Assembly: GCA_029204225.1 (NCBI GenBank)
Contig: MU833242.1
Span: 1-59,101 of the forward strand
Origin: Diphasiastrum complanatum
Lineage: Eukaryota > Streptophyta > Lycopodiopsida > Lycopodiales > Lycopodiaceae
Direction: 5' to 3'
Length of the DNA stretch: 59,101 bases
The notes below the pieces were generated by a model. The model ran no database searches. It saw nothing but the letters and a program-made list of their open reading frames with translations, and was not told the DNA's origin. Shown here in pieces: positions 1 through 11,500 of the stretch (position 1 is the stretch's first letter; each line of letters starts with the position of its first letter). Made by a program: the position numbers and the translations under genes.

Positions 1-343
1 TTTCAAGCTCGGATCTGAGCATATTAGGGCAACTCTGAGCTTTTCATACCCTATACCCTAATATCTAAACTAATAGGTCATTGGATCCACCCTAACTTGG
101 GGTCAAGATCTCGAGATCCAAAAACAATGAAAAACATGCTATTTTAGATCCTAGAATTTCTCTAGCCTATCCAAACACATTTTTGCCTCATTTAAAAGAT
201 GCTATCACAATGTAATATGAGGAATGAACTTATTGGAAAGCATCCTATGTGATTTGGCACGTGTGGCATCTTTTTACATGGCCATCTTGCCAAGTACAAT
301 GCATGTGACCAAAAACGGGTCAAGCTAGAATTGTGAAATTTCA
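1..343 (-). repeat. 3' LTR of copia element (partial)
   Basis: It matches 5487-5826 almost exactly and ends with CA at 342-343, which is TGAAATTT as the LTR start on the minus strand. About 350 bp of this LTR lies beyond the window edge. Confidence 0.93.
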
Positions 344-360
344 ATACTCCTCCTCACAAT

Positions 361-2460
361 CTAGCTAGATGATAACATAGCTTTACTAATTAAGCCAAGG
401 GCTGATCTAAGATTCAAAAAAAATTTCTTTTGAAGAGGCTTTGTCAATATATCAGCTATGCATTCTTCACTTGAAACATGCTTTAATGAGACCTCCTTAG
501 CTTGGACCTTTTCTCTTACAAAGTGGTGAGCAATCTCTATGTGTTTGCTCCTTGCATGGTAGATTGGATTGGATGCTAGGTGTTGGGTTGAGATGTTGTC
601 ATTGTAGGTGAGTGGAATGACACCTGATCTGATCACTTTGAGCTCCTCAAGCAACCTCTTGATCCATAGTACTTCCTTGGTTGTGGTTGTTAGAGCCTTG
701 TACTTGGCCTAGGTTGATGAAAGAGATATTGTTTCTTGCTTTTTTGATAGCCAAGAAACCACACCTTCTCCAATGTAAGTTGCAAAGGCACTTGTTGACT
801 TTATATCCTTCTTGTCCCCTGCAAAATCTGAATCACTAAAAGCATGCAAATTAATGGATTCACCTCTATAAAGGATCCCAAAATCTAGTGTGTCTGAGAT
901 GTATCTCAGTATTCTTTTGGCACATTTCCAATGGATAACTAATGGATCTTGCATATTTTGACTAATCTTGCAAACACTATAGCAAAGATCAGGTCTTGTT
1001 ATGGTTATCCACATTAAGGAGCCAATAAGTTGCCTATAAAGAGTGATGTCCTTGAAGGATCTTTCATCCTCTTTATTGGTCACTTTTACATCATGCTCCA
1101 TAGGAGTCTCTACATGCTTGCATCCATGCATGTTAAATCTATTGAGTAATGAAATGGCATACTTATATTGAAAAATGAGGACATAATCTAAAGATCTAAG
1201 TACTTCCATACCCAAAATGAAGTGCAAAAGCCCGAGATCTACCATCTTGAACTCTTTGGATATATCTAGCTTAGTTTTCTCAACACCTTCTAAATCATCT
1301 CCACTAAGTATGATATCATCAACATAAAGTAGTAAAAGTACAATGCCTCTTGCACTAAATCTTATGTACAAGGTGGGATCATACTCACTAGGAGTAAATC
1401 CAATAGAGATAAGAAAAGTATCGAGCCTTGTGTTCCAAGTTCCAGAAGCTTGTTTCAAACCATACAAGCTCCTCTTGAGATGACACACCTTGTCTTCCAT
1501 ACCTTGCTTGATGAAGCCCTCGGGCTGCTCCATGAATATATCCTCTTCCAAATGACCATTTAAGAAAGCATTTGACACATCCATTTGAAACAATAACCAA
1601 TCAAAGTGAGAAGCAAGAGCAATGATTAGTCTTATGGTGACCATCTTTGCCACGGGTGCAAAGGTCTCATCATAATCTATGCCCTTTGATTGAGCATACC
1701 CCTTGGGTACAAGCCTTGCCTTGTGCTTAGAAAAACTCCCATCTTGATTCAACTTGAACTTAAAAACCCACTTACATCCAATTACATTCCTATCCAAAGG
1801 TAAATCAACAAGCATCTAAGTATCATTCTCCATCAATGCATTGTACTCATCACACATAGCTTGAAACCACTCCTTTGATTCTAAAGCTTCACTAACATTT
1901 GAAGGCTCTTCAAAAGATGTGATGAAGGCATAAGAAGAAGTACTTTCCTCGGCTTGCTTATCCTTGTCCTTGTATGTGAGCCTTAATGGCTCCATCCTTG
2001 ACCTTGTGGATCTTCTTGGTGTGCTTGGTGTTCTTGGTTCTAGCTCCTCCTCATGATCAAGCTCCTCCTTGATCTCGGGTACCTCTCTTCCAATAGAGTG
2101 GTTAGATGAATCATCTTCAAGCTTATGCATTCTAGTCTCATCAAAAATGATATCTCTAGAAATGACAACCTTTTGAGAAGAGGGAATGTAGATTTTGTAA
2201 CCTTTGCTTGCATTTCCATAACCTACCATGATCCCCTTCATGGATGATGGATCCTCCTTGGTTCTTTTGTCCAAAGGGACATGTACATAGCAAATACATC
2301 CAAACACCTTCAAGCTTTTGAGATTAGGCTTTTCTCCATACAATAACTCATAAGATGTTATACCATTTATAGAGCTACATGGAACTCTATTACATAAGAA
2401 GTTAGCACATGTGAGAGCTTCTCCCCAAAAAGACTTAGGTAGGCATGCATCTAACCTTAG
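361..2460 (-). pseudogene. Copia pol: integrase C-term, reverse transcriptase, RNase H
   Basis: One reading frame runs from about 2460 down to 361 and is broken by two in-frame TAG codons at 1816-1818 and 709-711. By family comparison the first replaces a Trp (ENDT-stop, normally TW before the LVDLP motif). The second falls in the RNase H motif SLSST-x-AEY. Recognisable parts are the integrase tail (YGEKPNLKSLKVFG), RT (GCKWVFKFK, AFLNGHLEEDIFMEQPEGF, the catalytic box YVDDIIL) and RNase H (HARSKHIEIAHHFVREKV, ADILTKPL). The catalytic residues are intact, so the copy is damaged mainly by stops. It is a transposon gene, not a host gene. Confidence 0.93.
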
Positions 2461-3182
2461 AGTTGTAGAACACTCACATAGGTCCTATTTCTCCTCTCGA
2501 CCACCCCATTTTGTTGAGGAGTGTAGGGGCAAGATAACTCCTTCTTGATCCCTTCTTGATCACAAAAGTCTTTGAATTCATTGGAGATATATTCTCCTCT
2601 ATTATCACTTCTAAAGAACTTGATCTTGTGATTATGATGCTTTTCAACAAAAGTCTTGAACATTACAAAACTCTCAAAAACATGTGCTTTAGAGGAAAGT
2701 AGATATACCCATCCATATCTTGAGTAGTCATCTATAAAGGTGACAAACATTGTAGCTCCACCATTGCTCTTTGTGCTAGCAAAATGCACATCCGAGTGGA
2801 TCAACTCGAGAGGATGACTTGTCTTTGACATTGAACTTGAAAAAGGTAACTTGTGTGCCTTAGCCAAGGCACAAGCTTCACATACCCTTTCCTCCTTTGC
2901 CAAAGATCTTGGAAGGCCGAGAGCAAGCTCCTCCTTGCACATAGCTTCCATGGACTTGGTGTTGATGTGACCAAGCCCCTTGTGCCACAAGTCAAATGTG
3001 GTCATCTTGGTCTCCTCGACTACCATCACAACTTGGTTAGGATTTACAAAAGCATCAAGCTTAAATAACATCCCAAACCTTGTTCCCCTTGCTATGATCA
3101 TCCCACTTTTCTTGATGTTGCATATATTAGTAGAGAACTCCACAATGAAACCATGATCTAAAATTTGGCCAACACTAAGCAA
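2457..3182 (-). pseudogene. Copia integrase core
   Basis: The frame begins in the pre-integrase zinc domain (WHKGLGHI, then CEACALAKAHKLPF, an HHCC pattern). It continues through the DDE core: HSDV, DDYSRYGWVYLL and the Glu in QQNGVVERRNRT. Just after that motif, around 2460-2485, a one-base frameshift ends it with stray codons. The expected continuation (RLDACLPKSFWGEA) is present in the next frame. It is out of frame with gag-protease on its upstream side, so two frameshifts flank it. Confidence 0.92.
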
Positions 3183-3241
3183 ATTCTTAATGATGCTAGG
3201 AATGAAGAGAACACCATCTATCTTAGTCTTCTTGGAGGATC

Positions 3242-4324
3242 CTAAGCATATAAGGGAATGGATCCCACACCTTCAGCTTTACATCCATGATCATTTGCTG
3301 TAAAAATGGACTTTATAGGTCCTACATAAGGTGTGACTTGAGAAAAATACTCCCTTTTACCCGACATGTGGGAGCTAGCCCCACTATCTATCCACCAAGG
3401 ATCTTCACCTTTGACATTTGATGATAAAAAGGTTGACATCATGAGTGAGTTCTCATGATAGCTCTCTTCCTCCTCTTTTCCAATGTTGGCTTGGCTTTGA
3501 TCTTGCTTCCTCTTGAAGCATTTTGAGGCATAATGCCCCATCTTGCTACAATAGTAGCACTTTATCTTAGATTTGTCCTTCTTGGGCTTGACTTGTGATG
3601 ATGAGGATGTGGATCCTCCTTGATCTGCATCCTTTTCTTGCTCCCTTTTGAATGCTCCTCCCTTGGTCTTTGCTTTGCCTTTGCTCTTGAAAAATAAGGC
3701 TTTGTCATCACCATCATTGATGGAGAGCCTCTCCATCCTTGATTTGATATGAGCCTTCCTACTCTCCTCGGCCATCAACACACTTTGAAGGTTTTCGATT
3801 GTAGGCAAGTTTCCCATGATGGCATAGCTTTGGACAAGGTTAGTAAAATCACTACATAAGCCATTCAAAACTATTTGCACAAGCTCACTCTCTTTAATAG
3901 GTTCACCAACATAAATAAGCTCTTTGTTCAAATCTTTTACTCTCAAAACAAATTGATGTCCACTCTCACTCCTCCCTTGGAAGCATTGAAGAACTTGGTT
4001 CTTGAGGGAAAGTAACCTTGAGGTATTCTTGGACTCATAGATCTTTTGAAGAGTCTCCCAAGCCTCTTGGGCTGAGGTACATACTCCTACTTCTTTGAGC
4101 AAATCATTTGCAACATTCATCTTAATACAATGGAGTTCAAGCTTGCACCTTCTCTTGTATTTAGTTGCTTCTTGTGGATGGATTGGCTCATCTTCCTCTC
4201 CATTCACAATATCCATCAAATCTTGCATGATAAGGATGGATTCCATTCTTAACTTCCAAATTGAATAATTTGAAGAGTTCAATCTATCACTAGAATCCAA
4301 AAGATAGACACTTATGGATGCCAT
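3242..4324 (-). pseudogene. Copia Gag and protease
   Basis: The chosen start is the Met of MASISVYLL at 4322-4324. The longer frame to 4372 adds 16 residues with no family support. The order is a UBN2-type capsid domain (NYSIWKLRMESIL, AWETLQKIYES), a Lys-rich linker, a CCHC zinc knuckle (CYYCSKMGHYASKC) and the aspartic-protease motif WWIDSGASSHM. The frame then ends at 3242, where a frameshift separates it from integrase. The gag portion itself looks intact. Confidence 0.93.
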
Positions 4325-5116
4325 CTTCAATGATAAGGAGATAGATTCAAAGAAACAAGATAGATTGTACAAGATATGATCACTACTAGCTATCTCACTC
4401 TCTTTGGGACTTGAGATGAATCACTCTCTGATTTCTCAAACAAGATCTAAGGTGATCTTGAGCTTGATCTATCTTCAAGATCCAAACTAGATCCAAACTT
4501 ACTATAGATTTGATCAAACTAGTCTCCTCCTTGATCTCGACTTCACAAGAAGGGTGAATCCACCTATACTGAACCAAAAGCACTTTATAACACACAAATG
4601 TCTTACAAATAAAGCCTCTTAAATTCAGGTTGAATCACATTGACATATTCAATCACAAACCTATCCAAAACCGAGTAGAATAGAAACACAAATTTCACTA
4701 GTTTTGCATTTCTAGATGAAAAACTCATCAAAACACTTGATCTGAACCTAAAAGGTGTATTTTAGGACCTTAAGAAGCCTAAGAACGACCTAATTAAGCT
4801 CTCAAATGGTTGATCCAAACTTCTAAAGAGTGGTGGCATTCAAATCCTTATGAAAATCTCTACTAGGAAACATGTACTCCAATATTCAACTCATAAGAAC
4901 TTTCTAATTTGGTTTGGTTGAATGGAAATGGGTCAATCTCGGTTCCTGCAGCTATAACTCAGCAAAACAAGTTCCCTTTGTCTATTATTACTCAAATGAA
5001 ACCAGATTTGAAGGTACAATCACTAGATTAGCAACTAGTAACAAGAGCAAAGCTAATACTACTCAAATCTAGGATCAAAGCTTGAGAAAATCAAGTCTAA
5101 AGCTCACTTTTGATTA

Positions 5117-5129
5117 GGCTCTGGTACCA
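5117..5129 (-). other. Primer-binding site, initiator tRNA-Met type
   Basis: On the minus strand this reads TGGTACCAGAGCC, close to the usual plant copia site TGGTATCAGAGC. It directly follows the terminal CA of the 5' LTR at 5130. Confidence 0.9.
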
Positions 5130-5826
5130 TGACAAAATTTTACAGCAAATTCAATCCCAATCAATCCTAAAAGTGATGGAGGATGCACAAATAAAAGATC
5201 TAGATCCAAACTATGAACTAGAATCAAGACTAGTTACCAAAACTAGCAAATTTGGCAATTAACTCCAAATTAGGCACATAGATTTGATCAAATGAACCAA
5301 AGTAAAGTACAGCAAGCTTCTCAGACCTGTAAACAAGTTCAGCACCTTCCAATCCAAGCAATTAATGCATAAAAACACTCACATCCAATAGCTAGAACTC
5401 GCCACCAAAAGACAATGATGATAGAAGTGGAAAAACTCGATTTTTCTTGATAATTTGATGGAGATCCCATCATGTATTTATATTTTTCAAGCTCGGATCT
5501 GAGCATATTAGGGCAACTCTGAACTTTTCATACCCTAACCCTAATATCTAAACTAATAGGTCATTGGATCCACCCTAACTTGGGGTCAAGATCTCGAGAT
5601 CCAAAAACAATGAAAAACATGCTATTTTTAGATCCTAGAATTTCTCTAGCCTATCCAAACACATTTTTGCCTCATTTAAAAGATGCTATCACAATGTAAT
5701 ATGAGGAATGAACTTATTGGAAAGCATCCTATGTGATTTGGCACGTGTGGCATCTATTTACATGGCCATCTTGCCAAGTACAATGCATGTGACCAAAAAT
5801 GGTCAAGCTAGAATTGTGAAATTTCA
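5130..5826 (-). repeat. 5' LTR of copia element (complete, 697 bp)
   Basis: It is bounded by TG at 5130-5131 and CA at 5825-5826 (plus-strand reading). The inner end abuts the primer site, and the outer 340 bp match the partial 3' LTR. Confidence 0.93.
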
Positions 5827-5831
5827 ATAAC

Positions 5832-7468
5832 TAGTTTACTAAGATAGTATCTACAAGGCTAATGGTTATAAGAGTTAGATGCTTGATGCACTTTCAAATA
5901 TCTACCATGTGAGATCATAACCACATGATACAAGGAGGGGTGACAAGCAAGTTGCTCATAAAAAATGGGTGCTAAGATAAAGTGGCCCATCATTTCAATT
6001 GGCACAACATAAAAATGGCTTTTAAGAGAAAGTGGCCATGCAATCACACTTGTTGTGCTAGTAATAGACCCACCTTAGTATAAAAAATGGAGGTAGTAGT
6101 TTGAAAGGAGAAAAAACAAACTTATAAAGGGCCAAATATCTTCATTAGTGGAAGTAGTTGAGGCAAATGTGATTTTAGACATAGGTATGTGATTGATAGA
6201 TGTTTGAAATTTTGTCCAATGAGCAATTTGGACCACTCATGTTTGGTAGATTATTTTACGTAACTATTTGTTGGCAATTCTCTTAAAAGATTCTTATTTC
6301 TTTGGCAAAATTTGACTTGGCATTTTTGGATTGGCGAGTTATGTTATGTATTGATCTTTGACTAACAAATATCTTAGAAATATAGAGCGAGCCACATGAG
6401 TCAAGCTAAGAGAAATTGACCATACACCTTGAGTACCAAAATTTTAGTGAATAGTCTTTTTGTGATCTTTGCACCTGGTAAAATTACCATAAATTATGGC
6501 GAGGTCATTAAGCTAAGCCTTAATTGAGCAACCATTCAACCGAGTGTGAAGTTCATTGGAAACACTTTTTCCAAGCATAAAGGATTGTCTTGGCATTTTA
6601 TATTATGATTGAAAATATTTTTATGGCCAATGGATTTTGACTTTTTACAAGGTGTAATGTGATGACTTGAATTTTTTATGAACAACTTATAAACTCTTTT
6701 GAAAAGTTTTGTGGACTTCAATATTTCTTAATGTATCACATGTTGTTTTCACCAATAATAATCTATTTTACATTTTATTGTGTCATGTACTTTTAGTACA
6801 TCAATGCTTATCAATGCATTATAACATTTAATGTAAACGTTGGAGGCCCAAAAAGGAACTATTAGCTTTAAGAACAAGGCGAGTCCCTCTTTAGGCCCGT
6901 CAAAGTAATTAATAAGGATAATAGGCCAATAAAGGCCCAAACCAAACTAAATAACACTTAACAAGGGCTAATTATACTTCAAGATAGTTATGTTTAGTTA
7001 AGTAAAAGCATTGTCTATAACGAGGCAAGAGACATCAACTTTTGGATCTTTTGGCTCATTTGCAAGTGAGAGCTTCTAGTGTGAATGTGAGACTTGGAAT
7101 TTCCCTTGCTAGGTCTCATGTGCCCTATCCATATGAACCCATGTTCCACTCCATGCTATGTACTCTTCCATTCCTAATGTGATTCTATGGTGATCTCCTT
7201 GTTTCTAGCTTTCTTTGGATATGCTATCTTAATTGTCTTGTACTCTTCTTGCTTCTAGCTTTAATATCATTGTAATAGCCATTGGTTTGGGATTTGGCAC
7301 GACATATTGTACTATTTTTTAATAAAATAATCTGAGCACAAAATCTGGAATGCCACCACGATCATGGGAGTGAATATTTGTAACAAATAACAATTAACAA
7401 TTTTCCTTTGTATATTTTTTGCTCGTAAGCAAAAAGTAAATTTCACAAAGTATTAACCATCTACAGGT
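5832..7468. other. Unassigned AT-rich intergenic sequence
   Basis: No conserved domain, tRNA or clear repeat boundary was seen. The few ORFs of about 60 codons have low-complexity translations and no family motif. Confidence 0.5.
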
Positions 7469-7865
7469 ACCATTAAGTCAAGTACATCCAACTAGGTTGG
7501 CTTAGTTGGTTAGCTTGGCATCCGAACGTTTAGTACCAGCCCGTGAAAACTAAGATGCATTTAGTCAAGTACAGAGAGTTAAAAGATATAGAGTCTAAAT
7601 GTTATTGAGGTATCATTTAGTCAATTACATCCAACGAGGTTGGCTTAGTTGGTTAGCTTGGCATCCAACATTTCTTTGGTCCATGGGTTTAGTGCCCGTG
7701 AAACCCAAAAATGCATTTAGTGAAGTACAAGGGGTAAATTGAGGTACCATTTAGTCAAATACATCCAACCGGGTTGGCTAAGTTGGTTAGCGAGGCCTTT
7801 AGTTAAGTACAAAGGCTTGATTATAGATGCTAAATCTTATTGAGGTACCGTTTAGTCAAGTATAT
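7469..7865 (+). repeat. Degenerate tandem array of tRNA-like (SINE-head) units
   Basis: Three diverged units of about 142, 132 and 105 bp, plus the start of a fourth, each begin near 'accatttagtcaa..acatccaac'. All three contain a perfect Pol III A-box match: TGGCTTAGTTGG twice and TGGCTAAGTTGG once. Unit two also has a weak B-box-like stretch, GGGTTTAGTGCCC, at about the right distance. A tRNA-derived SINE head amplified in tandem is the simplest reading; no intact SINE tail is visible. Confidence 0.5.
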
Positions 7866-8135
7866 AAATCTAAAGATTACCGATTAAGATTACACAGGTA
7901 GAGTGTAATGATGGAAAAGATGATGTGGAAGGTGAAATAAGAAGCCTATAATGAAAGTGTTATGGGCCAACTTCCAAGTATATTCACTAGAGAGAGTGGT
8001 TTAGGGCAAAACATGGATTTAGACATAAGTGGTACATAATAGCAAAAAGGGCAGGCAAAGTGAAAGAAAGGACACTTAAAGCTAAACGAAAGCAGAACAA
8101 AAAGGCCAGGAAGAAGAAGAAGAAGAAAACGGGAG

Positions 8136-8159
8136 ATGGCAAGTAGGGAGAGAGAGTGA
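8136..8159 (+). promoter_or_regulatory. uORF overlapping the UPF3 start codon
   Basis: ATG GCA AGT AGG GAG AGA GAG TGA encodes seven residues. Its stop shares one base with the UPF3 ATG (TGATG at 8157-8161). If the transcript starts upstream of 8136, UPF3 translation would need leaky scanning or termination-coupled reinitiation. Transcript start not established. Confidence 0.55.
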
Positions 8160-8520
8160 TGGGGAGAGAGCGCGAGAGGAAGAGCAGCGTGCAGCAGCTG
8201 TGGCAGGCCAAGCCTAGAGCATCAGCAGCAGCAGCATCGTCGTCACCCGCAGGAGGCGAGAAGGTGCATCAATTAGGAGGCGCTGTTTATGGAGAAGAAG
8301 CAGAGGGGCTGGGAACAGAGCAGGAGGCTGGTGTCATGCGAGGGGGTGGTGCGGCTGAAGGCAGCAGCGCTGCATCCATGAAGGACCTGCAGGCCAACCG
8401 TACAAAGGTTGTGGTGCGTCATCTGCCCCCGTCGCTGTCGGAGCAGGTGTTTTTGGAGCAGATCGAGAGCAAGTATGGCGATGCATATACATGGGTGGCC
8501 TTTTTCCCCGGAAAATCCAG
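8159..8520 (+). CDS. UPF3: UPF3 exon 1
   Basis: It starts at the ATG of MGRERERKSS, the first in-frame ATG; the GTG just before it is not a plausible start. It carries a poly-Ala/Gly-rich N-terminus and the first strand of the UPF3 domain (RTKVVVRHLPP, then WVAFFPGKS). It ends in phase 2 at AG|gtgatt. Its GC content is clearly above the surrounding introns. Upstream, 8050-8135 is purine-rich, as expected of a 5' leader. Confidence 0.93.
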
Positions 8521-11500
8521 GTGATTTTGATCGTTATGATTCTGTTGTTCTGAGCAATGTTCCAACGGGACCTGCTTTTTGGTGTTTTGTGTTTTGCGGT
8601 TTCCATATACTGTGCTGAATTGTGTTGGGATTATAGGTAAACCCTAAATCTTTGCCAATAGAATAGTTTTTCAAGGTAATGTGCTGCTTATGATGCCAAG
8701 TGATATGTTAATTGGCACCTGATGAGATTCTTTTGCTCTTGATTTTATTTTCAATCTTCAAGGCGGATGGTATGATCACTTGAATGGAAAAGGATTGCCT
8801 TCTCTGATGTCACTGCACTTTTTAGGCTGCATATCATGTCCTTGTATCTGTCCCTTATGGAGTCTTTGTGCTCTGGATATATTTTTGCTCTCTGAAAAGA
8901 ACTTTAGTCCTAGACATGTTATTGGAGTTGCTCTTTGAGATTTCCGATTTATAACTTCTGTTTTCTTTTTCTGAAATGGATCTAGATGGCTACGTTTAAA
9001 GCCAAAGTTCGATGCATCTACTTGAACTGGAAAAATAGATAGATTATAAAGTTTAAATGTTTTCATTAGTGGCCACCGGCCATGGTACAAGGATATTGTG
9101 TAAACACCACTTAGGCTGCTGGGGCTTCATCCATCTTAAGAATGGATTAAGGTGCGGTTTGGGCTGAGATGGTAAATTCTTTACTTCTCTCCAGTCTTCA
9201 CTGTCTGCAGCCAGTTGAAGTCTATGCTGACACCCAAAATTGGCCATCCTGTTGACGATTGTTGTGTTTTCAATGAATAGGGGGAATTGTTGGCCAGTTT
9301 TGGAGACTTTTAAAGTTGACTCCATAAGGTTGAAGATTGCATGCTCCTTTTCTTGTTGCAAGTACTATCATAGACATAACATCAATAATATCTTTGTTAT
9401 GTTAGCTGTCATGCAGTTCTCGTCTGAGACGTTCATCCAAGTCGTGGCCATCTAGTTTGTGCTAGCTTTCATAACCTTCACCTTTAAAGAAATGATAGAA
9501 ACTTAGTATGTATGAAAGCTAATGTGGACACATGCATTTGCGTCTGACTGTCACAAATTGCTGGGCATTGATGAAGTGAACATGGATTTGGTCCCCCCCT
9601 ATGTATGACGTAGTTGATGTTCTTCGAAGGCAGACTTTTCAAGATCGAAGATTGTACATATCTTTTGCTATATTGGGTAGTATCCTGGTCAAAAAATTGA
9701 TGTATTAAGGGAAAAATAAGGTTGGGTTTTCACATGTGTATTTTTTGAAGGATGCATGGATAATTCTTTGAATGTTTTTATCATCTAGAGCTTGAATTTT
9801 TTTAATTACTACTATCTTATATTAGTATGCTTGCTTCTAGGGTTTCAGAAATTATTGATAATTTTCTCTTTTATAGTAGTTTTGTTAATGATACTATGTG
9901 TCTTGCTACACAACACTTTTTGAGGTACTATTTTTTCTCCCATAGTAGATAGAGCTTTAGAATCCTTTACTTTTTGTTGGTAGATGATGGAAAGGCAATG
10001 CTATCTTTTTTCCTTCTATTAGTGTTGCTCCAGATTATCGTATATGTTGTTTGATTACCCTCATTCGAGCTCTATTGTGTGAGGTGTTCATGTGATCAAA
10101 TCACATTTTTTGAAAAACAATCAGGTGACATTGTCAAAACTTGTGTTTGACTTGTCTGTTATAGCAACTATGTTCATCTTCTTGCTTTCTGAAACTCGTG
10201 CATCAACAACAATGAAGTTTCTCATCTTATAGATTGTTTGGATTGCTCAAGTGTTCAAAGGTCTGTGTGGTCCCAATATTAATGAGATCCAAAGCTTTTG
10301 TATCTTGAAATCAGAACCGCCTCATAATCACAACTAGATTTGAGTTTAGATTGACATCGAGATTCAAAGATTCAATTTCTTTTTGTGAAGGTTAAAGTTG
10401 AGCAAGTATCAAAAGAATAAAATCAATGTGAATAATTTTGAACGTGAATGAGTTTAGCAATAGATTGTTGTAAGAGACTATGAATTTGACATCTCACACA
10501 TTCTCTAGCTCTCATAAGTTATCATATCAAATGATTTGGTTTTGAAAAAAGTTCTATTTTCTAGATTCAATTTTCACATTGGATTGAAACTTTTTGAACC
10601 AAGATTCGTTGTAGCTTGAATCTCTTTCCCATGCTTGACATTATCAATGGCCTCCTTGCTCAACGGTCTTAGAAATTCTCAAGACGACCTAATTCTAGTC
10701 CACTCTGGGAAGGTTTCAAAGTGAAGGAAACTTATTTGTTTCTAATCAAATTGGATTGGTTCATTTTAGGGACTAGGTGGGCCAAACATACAAGTAGGTT
10801 ATCAAGCTTGTTTGAAGCTTGCCTCACAAAAAAATTTGCCACTCTATCTGCTTGTTTTCCAATTTTATGTTTTTTAAATAAATATTATCGATAAATTCTT
10901 TGAGCTGCTCATACCTATGAGCGTTGGAATGTAACTTCTATTAAATCTTTACCTGTTCATGGGCATTTCTGATTTATCATAATAAAAATTGAAAGATTAT
11001 GACCCACTCAAAAGTGGAAAGAACATTCTAAGCGTTTGAAATGTGTTTGATCGATTCATGTTTGAATGGTTGAAAAGGCTGTTGATAGTATGATGATAAC
11101 TTTGAATACTTTTTGAAGTGTTTTAGATTGGGTGGTGCACACAAGACATCATCTTTTCATGATTCAATGGTTTGAGGTTTGAACCTTGAATGGGTAGTAG
11201 TTCAAATTTGTAACAATCAAGGGATATAAATTTATTGGGGGGTGAAGCCTTTAGCAAATTAGATATGAATATAATGACGTTCTTTTACAACAATTGCCAA
11301 AGGGTCTCCCTCTAGGGGTGCCGACCATGGCATAGATCTTATCTTTGTATCTTTACAAGATGAGTGTGAAAGAAGAAGTTTTTAGACAATACTGAAAAAA
11401 TGGGCCATGTTAGGCCTAGTAAATGGTACAACCCGGAGCAATAAAAGGAGAATGGAAGAGTTGTCCACCTAGCCATGTCCTCACTATATGGAGAGGAGTT

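Larger units (their letters stand above)
1..5826 (-). mobile_element. Ty1/copia LTR retrotransposon, cut by left window edge
   Basis: The element lies on the minus strand, so its 5' end is at the right. A full 5' LTR (5130-5826) and the start of the 3' LTR (1-343) flank an interior with gag, protease, integrase, reverse transcriptase and RNase H in copia order (INT before RT). The primer site is at 5117-5129. A polypurine tract, reading GAGGAGGAG on the minus strand, abuts the 3' LTR at about 344-356. The stretch 4325-5116 is untranslated leader without a credible ORF. Over the 340 bp present in both, the LTRs differ at only about six places, so the insertion is fairly recent. The coding region already has two frame breaks and two in-frame stops. 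ATAAC at 5827-5831 would be the right target-site copy; its partner lies outside the window. Confidence 0.95.

Noticed and set aside
50-66. Telomere-like 'ccctataccctaata' and its copy near 5543
   Set aside because: A single unit within the copia LTR, present in both LTRs; not a telomeric array.
2853-3068. 71-codon plus-strand ORF
   Set aside because: Antisense shadow of the copia integrase.
8334-8618. ORFs on both strands over UPF3 exon 1
   Set aside because: Out-of-frame shadows; the UPF3 frame carries the conserved motifs.
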